Shown piece after piece: positions 1-8,349 of a stretch of DNA of 64,000 nt. The DNA is from Polyangiaceae bacterium (GTDB lineage Bacteria; Myxococcota_A; Polyangia; Polyangiales; Polyangiaceae). How positions within the stretch are numbered: position 1 is the stretch's first letter; every line of letters begins with the position of its first letter. Both the position numbers and the translations under genes were made by a program. The stretch spans positions 372,001-436,000 of the forward strand of contig JACKEA010000003.1 in assembly GCA_020633235.1 (NCBI GenBank). The letters are read 5' to 3'. The notes under the pieces were generated by a model that had not been told where the DNA came from, ran no database searches, and saw only the letters and a program-made list of their open reading frames with translations.

Positions 1-171
1 CGCTTCGGCGGGCACTACTGACCAGCCGAGCTTGTTGAACCCAGTCGCGATCAACGCGCGGACGATGCGCCAAGGGCTCGGTGGCCACTCCACCACGCCC
101 TCGTTGACGTGCCGGCCCCAAGGCGTCGCGTGATAGCGACCCGCCGGAAACTCGAATGCAAGGCGCAGCAT
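1..171 (-). CDS. csb2: Csb2 (Cas5-Cas6-like subunit of type I-G Cascade), 5' part only
   Basis: Partial gene: the first 57 codons are inside the window and the rest lies beyond position 1. The start MLRLAFEFPAGRYHATPWGR followed by HVNEG and a WPPSPWR motif is the family signature of Csb2 (GSU0054), the Cas5u6 protein of type I-G (formerly I-U) CRISPR systems. In that family one protein is thought to combine the Cas5 backbone role with Cas6-like crRNA processing. The ATG lies two bases after the csb1 stop codon, so the genes are translationally coupled in one operon. Family call is from the N-terminus only; the catalytic part cannot be inspected. Confidence 0.85.
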   Translation of the reverse strand, partial: MLRLAFEFPAGRYHATPWGRHVNEGVVEWPPSPWRIVRALIATGFNKLGWSVVPAEA

Positions 172-173
172 GA

Positions 174-1136
174 TCAGGCCGCGTAGTTGACGAGAGTAAC
201 GCCGTTGTCGCCGCTGAACTGCGAGCTACATGCCTTGATGAGACCCGGCACTGCGTCGCGCAGCGTGCCAATGCTTGGAAGCGCAAAGCCTTCCGGGCGC
301 GTCACACGCGGAGCGGCCGCGACTTCGAGATCGCAGGCCGTACGGAAGCGGAGGTGCCCGTCGAGCAGCTTCGCGACCTTGTAGAGGGCGAGCGTGACGA
401 GCAGTTGTTCGCCCTGAGATCCCAGGCCGTAGCCGCGGATCTGGGCAAGGTCGACGTTGAAGTACGCAGTGATTTTCTCCGCCGTGTACTCGTCACGCTG
501 GAAGGGCACGTTTCCGAATCCCGTCTTGGCGTCTCCCTGCGGATTGACGTGGTCGTTCTTCACACCGCCGGACGCCGCAACCCGTACGCCGCCCGCTTCG
601 ACGAACGCCGAAAGCGCACGTGGGACGCGCAGACGCCCACCCGCCAACTCCTTCTTCGCCAAGAAGAGCCCGTGAATCAGCGCATTGACGTCATACTTCA
701 TGATGACGCCTGCGAGTCGCGGCATGTCGAGCGGCCCCTTCGCAAACCCCTCGGTCTCCTCCTTCAGCTGATTGAAGAACGCACTGTCCTTCCCCTCGAG
801 GATGTAGGGCGAGTTCAGGCGGTGTGCTTCAGTGATCGAGCTGGTGAGGTACGAGCCGTCTTGTTCCACTCGGACGTACGACAGACCCTGGAGCTCCGGA
901 ACCAGCGCGTGCCCGGCAGGATCCCAACACATCGCCTCCAGGCGATTGGCCATGCTCTGCGGGCTCTCGACCAAGAGCCGCGTTCCGTCATGGGTATCGA
1001 AAACGGCAGCTCCCAAGTCAGGGAATCCGGTCGGCTGGAACCGCGACCCCTGCACGGGCCTTAGGTCCGCCTCGATCAGGATGCGATTGGGGCGCGGTTC
1101 TTTGTCGGGCAGGACTGCTGACAGATTCAGACTCAT
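174..1136 (-). CDS. csb1: Csb1 (Cas7 backbone subunit, type I-G CRISPR-Cas)
   Basis: 320-residue protein matching the Csb1/GSU0053 family, the Cas7-like backbone subunit that polymerises along the crRNA in type I-G surveillance complexes. Family features visible are the early RILIEADLRPVQGSRFQPTG segment, the ESPQSMANRLE motif, and the conserved HLRFRTACDLEV stretch near the C-terminus. The start ATG overlaps the csx17 stop codon by four bases (ATGA) and csb2 starts two bases after its stop, so it sits in the middle of a tightly packed operon. Length is normal for the family, with no internal disruption. The complex itself is inferred from family knowledge. Confidence 0.9.
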   Translation of the reverse strand: MSLNLSAVLPDKEPRPNRILIEADLRPVQGSRFQPTGFPDLGAAVFDTHDGTRLLVESPQSMANRLEAMCWDPAGHALVPELQGLSYVRVEQDGSYLTSSITEAHRLNSPYILEGKDSAFFNQLKEETEGFAKGPLDMPRLAGVIMKYDVNALIHGLFLAKKELAGGRLRVPRALSAFVEAGGVRVAASGGVKNDHVNPQGDAKTGFGNVPFQRDEYTAEKITAYFNVDLAQIRGYGLGSQGEQLLVTLALYKVAKLLDGHLRFRTACDLEVAAAPRVTRPEGFALPSIGTLRDAVPGLIKACSSQFSGDNGVTLVNYAA

Positions 1137-3337
1137 GGTTCCTCCTTGATGCTCGCAGCGCTCGGAGCGCTTTGGCTCGCCACAGCGCCGTCGCTGCGGG
1201 TACGTTTCGCGATCTGCGCGAGCAGGCGCTCGCGGTCATGGTCAGAGACTGGAAACGCCATCGCGGCAGCTATTCGCTTGGCTAGCTTTTCGTTTCCGAT
1301 AACGTGGTGGAGCTTCGGACGGAGCCCCAGCGCGACATGCCGTGCGAGCGCGGCTCTTCCGGCGTCTTGCAGGCGCCCTCCCACCAACATCCGCACCGGC
1401 GCGGGGTCGGGACGCAGCACCACGTCCCTACTCGGCGCGGCGTAGAGCAAGCGAAACAGCGCGTACAGCGGCGCCGACGATGCGAGCGGCACACGCTGAG
1501 TCGCCCAGCTTGTTGCCCCGCGGATTTCCTCCCGCTTCCGCCAGTCCAGCGCCATGAGTCCACGTGCGAGACGGCCGAATCGGCGCAAGTCCAGCTGGCC
1601 GACGAGGAACGCATCTACGTCGTCGAGACGTACCGGCACCAAACCACTGAGCGGGAACCCTTCGTGCCCTTTGCGTGCGGCGTCCGTGATGCGCCTGAGC
1701 ACGACAGCAGCGAGATCGCTCACCGCATCGCGGCTCTGCCATACAACGCTCGGGTCTTGCACCAGCCCGTGCGCCGTCGCGTTGAAGCGGGCGAAGTGCG
1801 TTGGGTCGAGCGGGACGCAATTGGCGCGAATCGGGCCCAGTCGCTGCTCGACGGGCCTCTTTCGATCGCTTGGCGCAGACTGGGAAGCCACCGCGACCGC
1901 TAGTCTGAACTCTGGCGTGTCGTCGAATGCAGCGAGGATCCAGTCCGGCGAAAGCCGCGGCAAAGGTTGCAGCCGCAGCTCGACAGCCGACTTCGGTCGC
2001 GCAACGAGGAGGTCCTCCGCCGCTCCCAGCTCCTCCAACAGCTCACCCCACCGGGCCGGCCGATTCTCCCGGCACACGCTGAACATGGCTCCGGCCATGC
2101 GATGCACAGCCCGCTGAAGTGCAGCCGGCGCGCCTGGACCATTCGCGCGGCTGCGCAGGGCTCCGACCCACTGATCGATTTCCTCGAGCAAGCGCACCCG
2201 TGGTTGCGCCACCACAGGCCACCGCCCCACTGGAACGGCCAGGTTCGCCTGACCGTTGCGTTCAGCAAAAGCGAAGCGTTCAAACGCCGAAATCCCGCGG
2301 GAAACACCAAGCAAGGACACCGCGCGCGCGGCATCTAGCGCGCGTCTCGCTCGGTGCCTACCGGTCTGCATGCGACCTTCGGCAAACAAGGCTCGTACGT
2401 CCTGCACCGTGGCGGCCCGCTCCCAGAGCGGCATCCACTGCTCACCTCGCGCGGATTCGTCCGACGGAGCCGCGCTGGCGTAGCCTTCCGCTTGAGACTG
2501 CACGGCGAAAGGTGCAGCGGCCTGGGCCAGCCCTTGCGCATCCAGACGGCGTACCGCCGCAACCTCCAGCAGCATGGCGCCCTCGAGCATGAGGACGAAG
2601 TCCCACGGGTTCACGAGGGACCCGCCGCCAAAGCCACTACTGGCGTTCGCCCCACCCGCAGCTCCCGGATAGAACTGCCCTACGGAGAAGCTGCCGAGCC
2701 CATGGGTCGCCTGCCCGAAGAGCGCTCCCCGCAGCATTTCGGAACACCCACTTCGCGGAGCGCCGCTATCCACGTCGAACAACTCCACCAGCCGCTGCAT
2801 TTGATTGTTCGTGAAATCGAGCCGGCCGTCGTTGCCCCCGGTTCCGAGAAGCGCAGGGTACTGAACCTGGCGCTTTCCGTCGGTCAACACCAAGGCCGCA
2901 CCGAGCCAATCTAGTAGCGCGCCGCGCCAGGAGGAGCGAGCCCGCCGGATCATCGCGACCTTGTCGTCGCCGGCGGGTCGTTCGTCGCGATCTCCCACCA
3001 ACTCCTCCGCCAGCGCGATAGCTTGTCTGTAAGGCGCGAAGCGTGGCGCAGCCGCGTGGGACATAGGTTCGAAGCCGGACTTGTTGTCCTTCGGGTAGAA
3101 GCCACTACCGCCGTTCCAAGGAGCCAGCAGCGGAGTTGGCACGTATTCCTCGAGGAAGAAGCGTTCGAGGCCATTCTGATCCAGCACCGTCGCGAGGTGG
3201 AATCGGTCGGCCTTCCAGAACCCACGTGCTGCAGCGTCCTTCTGCTCTGCAACAAGTCGAAGAACCGCCAACCCTTTCAGGTAGTGGGCGAGCGGCGCGG
3301 GAGCGCAACCCTCGAGCAAGTGAATCTGCACGCTCAT
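1133..3337 (-). CDS. csx17: Csx17 (large subunit, Cas8-like, type I-G CRISPR-Cas)
   Basis: 734 residues, in the usual size range for Csx17 (Cas8u2), the large subunit of type I-G systems thought to take the Cas8 role in PAM recognition. The N-terminus (IHLLEGCAPAPLAHYLKGLA, then LRLV) is a family signature, as is the WNGGSGFYPKD segment near residues 75-85 and the later GLGSFSVGQFYPG region. It overlaps cas3 upstream and csb1 downstream by four bases each. The protein carries no motif from better known Cas8 families, so the functional role rests on family knowledge. The frame is intact throughout. Confidence 0.9.
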   Translation of the reverse strand: MSVQIHLLEGCAPAPLAHYLKGLAVLRLVAEQKDAAARGFWKADRFHLATVLDQNGLERFFLEEYVPTPLLAPWNGGSGFYPKDNKSGFEPMSHAAAPRFAPYRQAIALAEELVGDRDERPAGDDKVAMIRRARSSWRGALLDWLGAALVLTDGKRQVQYPALLGTGGNDGRLDFTNNQMQRLVELFDVDSGAPRSGCSEMLRGALFGQATHGLGSFSVGQFYPGAAGGANASSGFGGGSLVNPWDFVLMLEGAMLLEVAAVRRLDAQGLAQAAAPFAVQSQAEGYASAAPSDESARGEQWMPLWERAATVQDVRALFAEGRMQTGRHRARRALDAARAVSLLGVSRGISAFERFAFAERNGQANLAVPVGRWPVVAQPRVRLLEEIDQWVGALRSRANGPGAPAALQRAVHRMAGAMFSVCRENRPARWGELLEELGAAEDLLVARPKSAVELRLQPLPRLSPDWILAAFDDTPEFRLAVAVASQSAPSDRKRPVEQRLGPIRANCVPLDPTHFARFNATAHGLVQDPSVVWQSRDAVSDLAAVVLRRITDAARKGHEGFPLSGLVPVRLDDVDAFLVGQLDLRRFGRLARGLMALDWRKREEIRGATSWATQRVPLASSAPLYALFRLLYAAPSRDVVLRPDPAPVRMLVGGRLQDAGRAALARHVALGLRPKLHHVIGNEKLAKRIAAAMAFPVSDHDRERLLAQIAKRTRSDGAVASQSAPSAASIKEEP

Positions 3338-5982
3338 TCGTCCTCCATCGTGGTCAGACGTGATGCGCGAGCGTCAGCCGCCCGGAGCAGTGCTTCCAAG
3401 TACGCCAACTTGAACGGCCCATGCAGCTCACGGAGTCGGCTCACTCGCTCGGTCCAAGAAGCGCCGTACAACTGATTCAAGCCCATCTCGGCACCGGCCA
3501 GTGATAAGCGCAGCGGAGGCAGCGCGCTACGCACACCGCTTACGTCACACAACTCGAAAGCCGCGACGGAATCGCCGTCGCGCACGCCATGGATGTCCCC
3601 CTCCCCTCGCTCTTGATCGTGTGGTGTACCCGTCCAAGCGCAACGAACCTTCCCGTGATGCGCACAGACGAGATACGCAAGCAGATCGAACTCCTCAGCC
3701 TCGAGAGCCATGATCTCGGCGGCGAGCGGGTGATCCACCGATACGCGCTGATCGGCCGCCAACTCAGGCGCGACGTCGCCCAGCGCCTCCATGAGCTCGA
3801 GGTGCGGCCCCAGCAAGGCGTCGTGGTTCGGAGCCGCACGCCGCAGCAGTTCGAAGAGCGCCAACGTGCTGACCAACTCGTGACGAAATCCCTTCCGTTC
3901 CGGGTAGGCAGGGCGGCGCCAGGCATCGCTAGGTGCCTTCGCGAGGTCACGACGCGTGCCATGCTTTCCGGCGTCGCGTCGCGACTCTTCTTTGATGGCA
4001 GCTTGAAACACGTCATGGGCCTTCCCAGCGTCGTGCCAACGCGCCGCTAGCTCCAGCAGTCGCACCCAATCTGGATCGAGCGCCAACGCTTCACAGAGCG
4101 ATTGCACTTCCGCTGCCGCTTCTCGACCGTGCATTGCGATGGACTTCCAGACCGCGATGGAGAGGCTATCGTCCTCTTCGCTGCTGGCCGTTCGATCGTA
4201 GCGTTCAGCGCTTTCGTCCATGGTCCCCGAATGGGAGTTTGGTGCTTGCACGCGGGCTGAAGCCTTGGGGTCCCAGCCTCGCTCGAGCGAGTACCCACCC
4301 TCTCCTTCGGGGACCAGCACGCGCATGCCGGGGTGCAACTGCCACGCCTTGGCGCGCGCCCACGTGCCTTCCAAATAGTCGAGCACATAGAACGACCTGT
4401 CTGTGAGCCACTTCCGTGCTTCGCCAATCGGTGCTGGACACAGCTCCTCACGTCGCACCGCAGGTAGATCTCTCACGTTGATCGCCCGTGTTCCGTCCTC
4501 CACCGGCCGCCAGAACACACTGATGTCCCGCTCGTCGCCCGAACGTATGTAGCGACTGACGTCGAGATCGTTGCCGCTCAGGTCAGGTGCCGTATCGAAT
4601 AGGTCGTCCAGGTCGCGGCGCCGAACCACGTGCTCCGGGTCATATGGGTAGAGGCGGTCGATCAGTGCGACGCCTTCTGGACTCTCAGCGAGGTGTTCCT
4701 CGAATGCTTCGAGGTTGCTGGGCGAGACATCCGCCTCTCCACCAAGGAGTCGCGACAGTGCTTCCTCCGCCGCGCCCAGCTCCACGAGCGAGTACGGCAA
4801 CGCCTTTCCCTCGTCGTTTGGAACGGCACCAACGACACAGACTTCACCTTCCTCGCCAGCGTAACGTGCCGCTCGGCCAAATCGCTGCACCAGGCTGGGC
4901 CATGGCGCCAGCTCACTCACCAGCAAGCGAGCCGAGATGTCTACTCCGGCTTCGACAACCTGGGTCGCAACGATGATCCGTCCCGAATCCGGCACGGCTG
5001 CGTCGCGCCGCAAGAACGATTCAGCCCACTTCACCCGCTCTGCGCCGCGAAAGCGACTGTGTACGAGGCGCAGGTCCGGCGCGTCCGCCCGCCTCGTGCG
5101 CTTCTTGCCTTTGCCTTCGGATAGCCGTTTGTCCAACTCGTCAAACACGCCCGTGGCGGTGTCCACGCGGTTTACGACGACCAGCGACAGAGTCCCCGGG
5201 TTGTGACCGGCAAGCGCTGCCTCCGCGATCTCAGAAGGCGTGGTCACATCCGCGCGGCGAGCTAGGGTCTTCTTGACCTCCCACAAGCCGCCGCTCCGCG
5301 CGGCGGATGGGATCGCCACCATGTTCTCGGTGAGCTCGGGTACTCGCGCCGCAACATCAACGGTGCCAAGCCAGCTTGGCTGCAGCGTTGCGCTCATCCA
5401 CCAGGTCGCCGTCGGGCGCGCGGTTCCGCGATGCGAAGCGGCGTCCGCCAATCTGAATGCCGCCAGCTGCCCGCTCGTGGCGAGCCCCACATCCATCAGC
5501 TGGATCTCGTCCAAGACCCACAGTGCGTCTTGGTGCAGCAGCCCAAAGTCCACCGGCCATCTGGCTCGTGGCGCGGCGTAGCCCCGGTTCAGCGCACGAG
5601 ACAGCAGCATGTCTTGAGTGCCAACGAGGATTGCCGGGCGCTCGGGGGTTAGTGCCCACTCCCCCGCATCGCTTCCGCCCATCAGCACGTGGAGCCCGAC
5701 CTGCTCCGCCGAGGCTTTGCTCAACCACTCCGAAATCGCCCGCTCGGTCTGCTCCACCAACACGCGCATTGGCAGGGTGAAGACCAAGCGTCGCGGCCAG
5801 GTCGAATCCTTCCGCTGCACTGCGTTATGGAGCCACGCGAGCACTACGCCCGCCGTCTTCCCGAAGCCCGTGGGCACGCGGAGCAAGCGGTCTTCCAGAG
5901 AGGCGGCTTCACCAAGCTCCGCCTGCCACGGGTGCGGGGCAAACCCCGAAACCGACTCAAACCATCGGGAATACTCAGACAT
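3334..5982 (-). CDS. cas3: Cas3 helicase-nuclease, type I-G arrangement (helicase first, HD last)
   Basis: 882 residues. The superfamily 2 helicase comes first: Walker A in VPTGFGKTAG (about residues 36-45), DEIQ box in LWVLDEIQLM, motif III in WMSATLQP and motif VI in QRFGRAARYAG. The HD nuclease follows at the C-terminus: ARWHDAGKAHD near residue 650 and AHHGK further on. A C-terminal HD is the arrangement typical of type I-G Cas3 and the reverse of most Cas3 proteins. It is the first gene of the operon; about 220 bp of non-coding DNA separate it from the next gene, which also reads minus. Expected role: target DNA unwinding and degradation after recruitment by the Csb1/Csx17/Csb2 complex. 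Confidence 0.93.
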   Translation of the reverse strand: MSEYSRWFESVSGFAPHPWQAELGEAASLEDRLLRVPTGFGKTAGVVLAWLHNAVQRKDSTWPRRLVFTLPMRVLVEQTERAISEWLSKASAEQVGLHVLMGGSDAGEWALTPERPAILVGTQDMLLSRALNRGYAAPRARWPVDFGLLHQDALWVLDEIQLMDVGLATSGQLAAFRLADAASHRGTARPTATWWMSATLQPSWLGTVDVAARVPELTENMVAIPSAARSGGLWEVKKTLARRADVTTPSEIAEAALAGHNPGTLSLVVVNRVDTATGVFDELDKRLSEGKGKKRTRRADAPDLRLVHSRFRGAERVKWAESFLRRDAAVPDSGRIIVATQVVEAGVDISARLLVSELAPWPSLVQRFGRAARYAGEEGEVCVVGAVPNDEGKALPYSLVELGAAEEALSRLLGGEADVSPSNLEAFEEHLAESPEGVALIDRLYPYDPEHVVRRRDLDDLFDTAPDLSGNDLDVSRYIRSGDERDISVFWRPVEDGTRAINVRDLPAVRREELCPAPIGEARKWLTDRSFYVLDYLEGTWARAKAWQLHPGMRVLVPEGEGGYSLERGWDPKASARVQAPNSHSGTMDESAERYDRTASSEEDDSLSIAVWKSIAMHGREAAAEVQSLCEALALDPDWVRLLELAARWHDAGKAHDVFQAAIKEESRRDAGKHGTRRDLAKAPSDAWRRPAYPERKGFRHELVSTLALFELLRRAAPNHDALLGPHLELMEALGDVAPELAADQRVSVDHPLAAEIMALEAEEFDLLAYLVCAHHGKVRCAWTGTPHDQERGEGDIHGVRDGDSVAAFELCDVSGVRSALPPLRLSLAGAEMGLNQLYGASWTERVSRLRELHGPFKLAYLEALLRAADARASRLTTMEDE

Positions 5983-6202
5983 GCGCCTCCAAACTGCCTA
6001 GGCCTGGGCCTACAGCCACTGGTCGCGTCTCCCAATGACCAGCGTGATGCTTCCTCCCCGCCATTCCCCTACCCATCACCGACTCCCCTGAACTTCCGCT
6101 TGTAGGCGGCCGGCGTGGTCAGCTCAATGCTGAATATCCGTTCCCAGCAATTCACCGGGAAACAGCGTACTCCCCACTTCCGACGATTCCTGTCGCATCC
6201 GG
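5983..6202. other. Intergenic region upstream of the cas operon
   Basis: About 220 bp between cas3 and the next minus-strand gene. It must hold the cas promoter, but I could not pick a convincing -10/-35 pair. No CRISPR-like direct repeats are present. On the minus strand at about 6069-6125 a short frame encodes LTTPAAYKRKFRG and stops; it resembles the last residues of AraC-type regulators and may be a gene remnant. The resemblance is too short to annotate as a pseudogene. Confidence 0.4.
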
Positions 6203-6931
6203 TCAGAGCGGCCGCACGCTCGCTGGCCACGGCAGCGGACCGCGGTGTAGGTAGTCTCGGCACACGCTCTCGATCTGGCACTGTCCGGGCCCGGGGCGGT
6301 TCGCGGCGGACAGCACTTCCAGCGCGAGATCGGCCATGTTCCGATCCAGAGCTATCTCCACCAGCATCTGGATGGTGGCCACACTCGCCGCACCCAGTGC
6401 ATGGGCCAAGGGCACGAAGTCGTCGACACGCAGGTGGCGGCCAACGAAGGACGCCCAGTGATAGAGCAGCCTCCTCCGGGGTTCGGAGAACCCGTGGCGC
6501 TCGAGCTCGCCCAGGATTCGCCGAAACACCTCGGCAACATCCTCGCCGTCCGCCTCTGGCACGCCGTCGAACAGCTCCCAGGTAGACGCCGTGTCGTCCT
6601 CGTCCCACCACACTATGAGCTCGAGGACGTCCAGCAGGTACGGCTCCAGAGCGATCCCGGCCGTACGCCAAGGCACCTGGAAGTATTCGAGGTAGCCGGC
6701 TTCGCGCAGATACCCAGGTCCGTGGGAGAACCAACGCCACGGGAACTGCTCCGTCAGCTGGATGAGCGCATGCAGAGCTGCGCGGCGCACCGCCAGCTGC
6801 TCCGCGGGCGCGAGGCTGGCTGCGGCCCGGTCGACCTCACTCCAACGTGCGGCAAGCCGCCCGCCGCGCTCCGACCAGTCGAAAAGCCCCGGCCCATCCG
6901 GCTGCCCGCCGGGCACCAATGCCATGCGCAT
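6203..6931 (-). CDS. Hypothetical protein, acidic, helical
   Basis: About 242 residues from ATG at 6931 (MRMALVPGG...); a second ATG two codons on is equally possible. I do not recognise the family. The protein is soluble (no signal peptide or membrane segment), rich in Trp, Leu and acidic residues (WWDEDD, WELFDGVPEADGEDVAEVF), and looks mostly helical. The open frame extends further upstream to 7138, but that extension runs across a dispersed GC-rich repeat at 7065-7087, so the shorter start is preferred. It is divergent from the kinase gene at 7174. No Shine-Dalgarno is obvious. Confidence 0.6.
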   Translation of the reverse strand: MRMALVPGGQPDGPGLFDWSERGGRLAARWSEVDRAAASLAPAEQLAVRRAALHALIQLTEQFPWRWFSHGPGYLREAGYLEYFQVPWRTAGIALEPYLLDVLELIVWWDEDDTASTWELFDGVPEADGEDVAEVFRRILGELERHGFSEPRRRLLYHWASFVGRHLRVDDFVPLAHALGAASVATIQMLVEIALDRNMADLALEVLSAANRPGPGQCQIESVCRDYLHRGPLPWPASVRPL

Positions 6932-7064
6932 GTCGAAATGCGCTGGGGAAATCGGGAAAGCAGGCCAATGGCCGCGCAGCGCGCGCCGTCGAAAGACTGC
7001 ACGAAGCGGATCCCCAGCCATTTCTTGGCGATTGTCCACGGCCTTCGCCGTGAAGGCAAGCCGC

Positions 7065-7087
7065 GAGGTTCCGCGGCGGACCGACAA
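7065..7087 (-). repeat. Dispersed GC-rich element, copy 1 (half-site)
   Basis: Twenty-three bases identical, base for base, to the right arm of the hairpin at 43637-43689. Read on the minus strand the core is TTGTCGGTCCGCCGCGGAA. It lies in the divergent gap between the gene at 6203-6931 and the kinase at 7174. The matching left arm is not conserved here apart from TTGTC at 7032. Confidence 0.7.
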
Positions 7088-7173
7088 GAAACCACCCCCA
7101 TGTCGTCGGTCATTTCCCTGCGACAGCTCCGGTCGCACCTGGCGCGGGCGCCAGTGGAGACGGGCGCGGAGTC

Positions 7174-8304
7174 ATGTACTCTCGGGTCGTGGATCCCTTT
7201 GACGGCACTCCCTACCGCGGCATCGGAGTCCTGGGCCAGGGCGGGATGGGCGAAGTGTGGGAGGTGGAGCACGAAGGCGTAGGCACCACCCTGGTGGCCA
7301 AAGTGCTGCTTGCACAGTTTGCAGGCGACCCAGGCGCTGTGGACCGGGTGCGCGTGGAGGCACAGGCTCTGGCCAAGCTCGACCACCCGAACATCGTGAA
7401 GGTGTCGGACTTCCGCCGCACCCAGGATGGCCGCCCGTTCTTCGTCATGGAACGCCTCGACGGGCGGACCGCAAGGGAAGCACTGCGCGCCGAAGGCGCC
7501 TTTCCTCCGCGCGAGGCCGTCGCCCTGATCCGTTCGGTGCTGTCTGCCCTGCAGGCCGCGCACGCACTCGGCCTCGTGCACCGCGACATCAAGCTCGACA
7601 ACGTGTTCCTCCACCAGCCGCCCCGGGGCGACATCGTCGTCAAGGTGTTGGATTTCGGCGTCGCCAAGGTGTTGTCCGACAGAGGCCCGGCACCACCGGT
7701 GCTTCCCACCGCAGAGGGCGCCGTGGTGGGAACGCCGCGCTATCTGAGCCCGGAACAGGTCCGCGGTAAGAACGTGGATCATCGCGCGGACATCTATGGC
7801 ACCGGCGTCCTGCTCTACACGCTCCTGTGTGGTCACGGACCATTCAACGACGTGAAGCGCCTGGAGGATCTCTACGAAGCACAGCTGACTCGGGTACCTG
7901 ACCCTCCTTCCACCCGTGCGCCGAACAGCTTGCCGCCGGGGCTCGACGCGATCGTGCTCCGGGCCCTCGAGAAGAACCCCGACGCACGCTTTCAGTCCGC
8001 AAAGGACTTCGACGCAGCACTGTCTGCCGTGGAGAAGCGCTGGAAGGATCCGGTTGGGTTTCTTCCCACGGAGAAGAGCCCAGCCGAGTCCGCCGCGCGG
8101 AGCACGCGCACCGCAGAAGCCCCCATGGCTCCGCCGGAGGATCGCGTCACCCTGAGCTACGTGGCGTCCGCCATTGCGGCCGTGACGGCTTCTCTGGTCG
8201 GCTTCTGGCTCATCGGCGCACACACGCCGCTCGGCATCGCCGGCACACTAATGCTCAGCGTCGTTGCTGGTGGCGCATGCGCGATGGTCCTCGCGCGGAG
8301 ATGA
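7174..8304 (+). CDS. Ser/Thr protein kinase with two C-terminal membrane segments
   Basis: 376 residues. An intact Hanks-type kinase domain covers about residues 17-285: Gly-rich loop GQGGMGEV, catalytic Lys in VAKVL, catalytic loop HRDIKLDN, DFG in VLDFGVAK, and SPE (APE equivalent) after the activation loop. The C-terminus holds two hydrophobic stretches (about residues 330-350 and 352-372), so the kinase is probably anchored in the inner membrane with its catalytic domain in the cytoplasm and no extracellular sensor. ATG at 7174 follows a GGAG-like ribosome site. The next gene, 45 bp downstream on the same strand, is another kinase, so the two are probably co-transcribed. Confidence 0.9.
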   Translation: MYSRVVDPFDGTPYRGIGVLGQGGMGEVWEVEHEGVGTTLVAKVLLAQFAGDPGAVDRVRVEAQALAKLDHPNIVKVSDFRRTQDGRPFFVMERLDGRTAREALRAEGAFPPREAVALIRSVLSALQAAHALGLVHRDIKLDNVFLHQPPRGDIVVKVLDFGVAKVLSDRGPAPPVLPTAEGAVVGTPRYLSPEQVRGKNVDHRADIYGTGVLLYTLLCGHGPFNDVKRLEDLYEAQLTRVPDPPSTRAPNSLPPGLDAIVLRALEKNPDARFQSAKDFDAALSAVEKRWKDPVGFLPTEKSPAESAARSTRTAEAPMAPPEDRVTLSYVASAIAAVTASLVGFWLIGAHTPLGIAGTLMLSVVAGGACAMVLARR

Positions 8305-8349
8305 CGCCCGGTTGCCGCCGCATCGAGCCCATGCCAGCGTGACGCACAG

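Noticed and set aside
6069..6125. AraC-type regulator remnant
   Set aside because: Only LTTPAAYKRKFRG resembles the family; too short to separate from chance.
5983..6202. CRISPR array next to cas3
   Set aside because: No direct repeats of 25-40 bp were found in this gap or elsewhere in the window.
6932..7138. Longer N-terminus for the gene at 6203
   Set aside because: It would encode the dispersed repeat and basic, low-quality sequence; the shorter start leaves a normal divergent gap.
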